From: Beijerinckiaceae bacterium
GTDB taxonomy: Bacteria > Pseudomonadota > Alphaproteobacteria > Rhizobiales > Beijerinckiaceae
Direction: 5' to 3'
DNA length: 17,006 bases
Assembly (NCBI GenBank): GCA_947455285.1
Contig: CANGOK010000037.1
Location: forward strand, 1 to 17,006
The position numbers and the translations under genes were made by a program. Every line of letters begins with the position of its first letter. Position 1 is the stretch's first letter. The notes beneath the pieces are model-generated. The model was not told the DNA's origin. It ran no database searches and worked only from the letters and a program-made list of their open reading frames with translations. Shown piece by piece: positions 13,799 through 17,006 of the stretch.

Positions 13799-13837
13799 CC
13801 CGGCGCGCCGGGCGCTCCCTTATGTGACCTGTAAGGG
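13799..13837 (-). promoter_or_regulatory. Two hairpins filling the leuS-holA gap
   Basis: CCCGGCGCGCCGGG (13799-13812) is a perfect 14-bp palindrome. CCCTTA (13817-13822) pairs with TAAGGG (13832-13837) around 9 bases and begins at the leuS stop. The first palindrome includes the only SD-like GGGA before the holA TTG, so folding could lower holA translation. No T-run follows, so it is not a clear terminator. Confidence 0.4.
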
Positions 13838-16468
13838 TCAGACGACGACATTGACGATCCTCTGGGGCACGACGATGATCTTCTTCGGCGCCTTTCCATC
13901 CAAGGCCTTTTGCACCGCCTCAAGCGCAAGAACCGCGGCTTCGACCGTGGCGTTGTCCGCATTGCGGTCGACCGTGATCTCGGCGCGCTTCTTCCCGTTG
14001 ATCTGAATCGGAAGCGTAACGGTGTCGTTGGTGGCGAGCGCCACGTCGGCGACAGGCCACGCGGCCTCGGCTATGGGCGTGTCGTGGCCAAGGGCCTGCC
14101 AGCAGTCTTCGGCCAGATGTGGCATCATGGGCGCGAAAAGATTGACCAGCACATCGCCGCCCTCGCGGAAGGCGAAGGCCAGGTCAGCGCCGATCCCTGC
14201 ACTTTCGATGGCCCCGATGGCGTCCGACAAGCCATTGGAAAGCTTGCGGATTTCAGCGATCGCGGTGTTGAAGCGCAGCCGCTCGATGCTCTCTTGCACG
14301 CGCAGCAGGTGACCATGGGTCAGGCGGCGGATGGCCGTCGCCTTTTCCGACATCTCGGCCGGAGCGGTCGCGCCCACGGGGGCGGCGAACGCGGCGATTT
14401 CGCCAATCAGGCGCCACAGTTGCTGAACATAGCGGGAGGCGCCCTGTACGCCCTCCTCGCTCCAGATGACGTCGCGTTCGGGCGGCGAATCCGAGAGCAT
14501 GAACCAGCGCGCGGTGTCGGCGCCGAAGGTGCCGATGATGTCGTCGGGGTCCACGGTGTTGCGTTTGGACTTCGACATCTTCTCGACGGCGCCGATAGTG
14601 ACTTCCGCGTCACCTTCGAGCAACGAGGCGCGACGCGTTCCGCCAACTGTCTCGATCTTGATTTCGCTCGGCTGCACCCAGGCCCCATCGGCGGCGCGGT
14701 AGGTCTCGTGAACGACCATGCCCTGCGTGAAGAGGCCCTTGAAGGGTTCGGAGAGGCCAAGATGCCCGGTGGCCTGCATGGCGCGGGTGAAGAAGCGCGA
14801 ATAGAGCAGATGCAGGATCGCGTGTTCGATGCCGCCAATATATTGATCGACTGGCAACCAGTGATCCGCAACCGCCTTGTCGGTCGGCGCACCGGTGTTC
14901 CACGGGTCGGTGAAGCGCGCGAAATACCAGGAGGAATCGACGAATGTGTCCATCGTGTCCGTCTCACGACGGGCAGGCATGCCGCAACTGGGGCAGGGCA
15001 CATGCTTCCACGTGGGATGATGGTCCAGAGGATTGCCGGTGACATCAAGCTGCACATCTTGCGGCAGTTCGATCGGCAGCGAATCCTTCGGCGCCGGGAC
15101 CACGTCGCAGCTTTCGCAATGAATCACAGGGATAGGGCAGCCCCAATAGCGCTGGCGTGAAATGCCCCAGTCACGCAGGCGGAAGTTCACCTGTCGCTTG
15201 GCTTGCGGCCTGCCACCCATGTCGACAGTTTCGAGTCGCTTCGAAACTTCTTCCTTCGCGTCCGCGATCGTCATGCCGTCGAGGAAGCGCGAATTAATCA
15301 TGAGTCCGTCGCCATCATAAGCGACGTCCGTCACCGTAAAGTTGGCGGCGTCCTGACCGGGAGGACAGACGACGGGCACATTGCCGAGCCCATAGGCGTT
15401 GACGAAATCAAGGTCGCGCTGATCGTGGGCGGGGCAGCCGAAGATGGCGCCGCAGCCATATTCCATCAGCACGAAATTCGCCACGTAAACGGGCAGTTTC
15501 CAATCGGGATCAAAGGGATGCGCCACGCGCACGCCCGTGTCGAAGCCCTTTTTCTCCGCCGTTTCGAGCGTCGCGACAGAGGTTCCCATGCGCCGGCATT
15601 CGGCGATGAAGGCCGCCAGCTCCGGATTGCTTTCCGCCGCCTTGGCCGCGAGCGGATGATCGGGCGCCACCGCCATGAAACGCGCACCGAACAGCGTGTC
15701 GGGGCGGGTGGTGTAAATTTCGAGTTCGCTCTCGCCTGCAGGCGCCGTGGCGGGATCGATTCGGAAGCGAACCAAAAGGCCTTCCGATCTGCCGATCCAA
15801 TTCTTCTGCATCAGCCGGACCTTCTCCGGCCAACGGTCGAGCGTATCAAGGGACTCCAGAAGATCCTGCGAGAAGTCGGTGATCTTCAGGAACCACTGGG
15901 TCAGTTCGCGCTGTTCGACGAGCGCGCCCGAGCGCCAGCCGCGCCCGTCGATGACCTGCTCGTTGGCGAGAACGGTCTGGTCGACCGGGTCCCAGTTCAC
16001 CTTGGATTTCTTGCGGTCCACCAGCCCCGCCTTGAGGAAATCAAGGAACATTGCCTGCTGGTGCTTGTAATAGCTGGGATCGCAGGTGGCGATCTCGCGC
16101 GACCAATCGAGCGAAAGCCCCATGGACTTCAATTGCCCGCGCATGGTCGCGATATTGGCGTAGGTCCAGGTTCCCGGATGGCTCTTGTTCAGCCGCGCGG
16201 CGTTCTCGGCGGGCATGCCGAAGGCGTCCCAGCCCATGGGGTGCAGCACATTGAAGCCCTTGGCGCGGCGATAGCGCGCCACCACGTCGCCCATGGCGTA
16301 GTTGCGCACATGGCCCATGTGAATCCGCCCCGATGGATAGGGGAACATCTCCAAGACGTAGTATTTGGGGCGCGAATCGTCGTTCCGGCTCTGGAACGTC
16401 TGGCGCTGCTCCCAAAGCTGTTGCCATTTGGGTTCGGATTCACGGGGGTTGTAGCGTTCGGCATGCAT
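13838..16468 (-). CDS. leuS: Leucyl-tRNA synthetase
   Basis: Class I synthetase that charges tRNA-Leu and edits mischarged tRNA. The full-length protein has 876 residues. It has the HIGH motif as HMGH (50-53, in YPSGRIHMGHVRNY). The CP1 editing domain carries IYTTRPDTLFGARFMAV and YGCGAIFGCPAHDQRD with the conserved Asp. Then follow DSSWYFARFTDPWN and QYIGGIEHAILHLLYSRFF, the KMSKS loop at 630-634, the anticodon-binding helical domain and a C-terminal domain ending IVVPQRIVNVVV. The start is ATG at 16468. It diverges from yggS and lies upstream of holA on the same strand. Confidence 0.97.
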   Translation of the reverse strand: MHAERYNPRESEPKWQQLWEQRQTFQSRNDDSRPKYYVLEMFPYPSGRIHMGHVRNYAMGDVVARYRRAKGFNVLHPMGWDAFGMPAENAARLNKSHPGTWTYANIATMRGQLKSMGLSLDWSREIATCDPSYYKHQQAMFLDFLKAGLVDRKKSKVNWDPVDQTVLANEQVIDGRGWRSGALVEQRELTQWFLKITDFSQDLLESLDTLDRWPEKVRLMQKNWIGRSEGLLVRFRIDPATAPAGESELEIYTTRPDTLFGARFMAVAPDHPLAAKAAESNPELAAFIAECRRMGTSVATLETAEKKGFDTGVRVAHPFDPDWKLPVYVANFVLMEYGCGAIFGCPAHDQRDLDFVNAYGLGNVPVVCPPGQDAANFTVTDVAYDGDGLMINSRFLDGMTIADAKEEVSKRLETVDMGGRPQAKRQVNFRLRDWGISRQRYWGCPIPVIHCESCDVVPAPKDSLPIELPQDVQLDVTGNPLDHHPTWKHVPCPSCGMPARRETDTMDTFVDSSWYFARFTDPWNTGAPTDKAVADHWLPVDQYIGGIEHAILHLLYSRFFTRAMQATGHLGLSEPFKGLFTQGMVVHETYRAADGAWVQPSEIKIETVGGTRRASLLEGDAEVTIGAVEKMSKSKRNTVDPDDIIGTFGADTARWFMLSDSPPERDVIWSEEGVQGASRYVQQLWRLIGEIAAFAAPVGATAPAEMSEKATAIRRLTHGHLLRVQESIERLRFNTAIAEIRKLSNGLSDAIGAIESAGIGADLAFAFREGGDVLVNLFAPMMPHLAEDCWQALGHDTPIAEAAWPVADVALATNDTVTLPIQINGKKRAEITVDRNADNATVEAAVLALEAVQKALDGKAPKKIIVVPQRIVNVVV

Positions 16469-16584
16469 GTGCGGTATCGATCCGATTCAGTTCAAATGCC
16501 TGAAAACCGGGGCAATGAGCATCATTTCGGCGGGATGGTCAACGGCTTTGCCCAGGACATCGCGCCATGCTGGAGCAAAAGGCC

Positions 16585-17006
16585 ATGACGGCGCAGGATC
16601 CCAACACGCAGCCGGCGAATCTGGCGGGCCTCCATGATGTGCGCGAGCGTCTCGGTCGCGCTGCGGAAGATTGCGGACGCGATCCAGCTTCCATCACGCT
16701 GGTCTGCGTGTCCAAGACATTTCCGGCTGAGACGATCGAGCCTGCGCTTGCGGCGGGCGAGCGCGTCTTCGGCGAAAATCGGGTGCAGGAGGCCATGCGC
16801 AAATGGCCTGATCTGCGCACGCGCTATTCTGATGTCCAACTGCATCTCATCGGACCTCTGCAGACCAACAAGGTGCGCGAGGCCGTGCAGTTCTTCGACG
16901 TCATCGAGACCGTTGATCGCCCTAAGCTCGCCGAGGCTCTCGCAGCTGAGATGGCGCGCACCGGCAAGCATCCAAAGCTTTATGTCGAGGTGAACACCGG
17001 CGCCGA
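16585..17006 (+). CDS. YggS-family pyridoxal-phosphate homeostasis protein, 3'-truncated by window edge
   Basis: PLP-binding protein of the YggS/PROSC (PLPBP) family, which buffers free PLP and affects amino-acid metabolism; no enzymatic reaction is established. The visible 140 residues show VRERLGRAAEDCGRDP and ITLVCVSKTFP, whose Lys is expected to hold PLP. They continue with GERVFGENRVQEA, LHLIGPLQTNKVREA and LYVEVNTGA at the edge. The ATG at 16585 has GGAG 9 bases upstream. A second ATG at 16567, preceded by AGGA, would add 6 residues and is almost equally possible. It diverges from leuS across a gap of about 116 bp that holds one GANTC site (16484) and no other gene. Confidence 0.92.
   Translation, partial: MTAQDPNTQPANLAGLHDVRERLGRAAEDCGRDPASITLVCVSKTFPAETIEPALAAGERVFGENRVQEAMRKWPDLRTRYSDVQLHLIGPLQTNKVREAVQFFDVIETVDRPKLAEALAAEMARTGKHPKLYVEVNTGA

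Noticed and set aside
13910..15160. 416-codon plus-strand open frame opposite leuS
   Set aside because: Antisense shadow of leuS with Arg/Gly/His-rich composition and no family features.
15203..16588. 461-codon plus-strand open frame opposite leuS
   Set aside because: Mirror of the leuS codon pattern in G+C-rich DNA; no recognisable domain, and leuS is complete and conserved on the other strand.
1..17006. tRNA, rRNA, CRISPR array, insertion sequence or phage genes
   Set aside because: No cloverleaf sequence, regularly spaced repeat, transposase or integrase motif was seen; every gene belongs to a conserved housekeeping set.

Overview
The window is a chromosomal replication-origin and partition neighbourhood of an alphaproteobacterium, most likely of the Hyphomicrobiales (Rhizobiales) type. 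The evidence is gene order: mltA, Tim44-like, secB, dnaQ, coaE, maf and PPSR on one side, and hemJ, rho, mnmE, mnmG, rsmG, parA, parB, holA, leuS and yggS on the other. This is the conserved set around alphaproteobacterial origins. DNA is moderately G+C-rich, starts are often GTG or TTG, and GANTC (CcrM-type) and TTAACCAT (CtrA-type) motifs occur at regulatory positions. The species cannot be named from this sequence alone.

Left part (1-4695): a minus-strand series runs away from the origin. It contains PPSR (ppdK/ppsA regulator), maf, coaE and dnaQ, tightly packed or overlapping and ending in a hairpin terminator. After the opposing secB gene come a Tim44-domain membrane adaptor gene and mltA, which is cut by the window edge.

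Centre (4696-5160): a 465-bp gene-free segment is the likely oriC. It has five DnaA-box-like sequences, a CtrA-like site, an 81% A+T unwinding-type stretch and several inverted repeats. hemJ follows on the plus strand; hemE, which usually borders this origin in the class, is absent here.

Right part (5161-12772): hemJ, rho, mnmE, mnmG, rsmG, parA and parB are all on the plus strand, co-oriented with a fork leaving the origin. rsmG overlaps both mnmG and parA by 4 bp. Three parS sites lie at 7072, 8490 and 10720, the last inside rsmG codons. With ParA and ParB they form a complete parABS segregation system within about 8 kb of the origin. A hairpin terminator and a dense GANTC cluster separate rho from mnmE.

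Far right (12775-17006): holA and leuS are on the minus strand, with parB and holA converging on a 2-bp gap. yggS diverges from leuS and runs off the edge. lptE, usually between leuS and holA, is missing.

I found no mobile element, CRISPR array, tRNA or rRNA, and no clearly novel multi-gene system. The unusual content is non-coding: palindromes in the origin and hemJ leader, the GANTC/parS/terminator composite, and the compacted gene order. All regulatory calls rest on visual motif matching.
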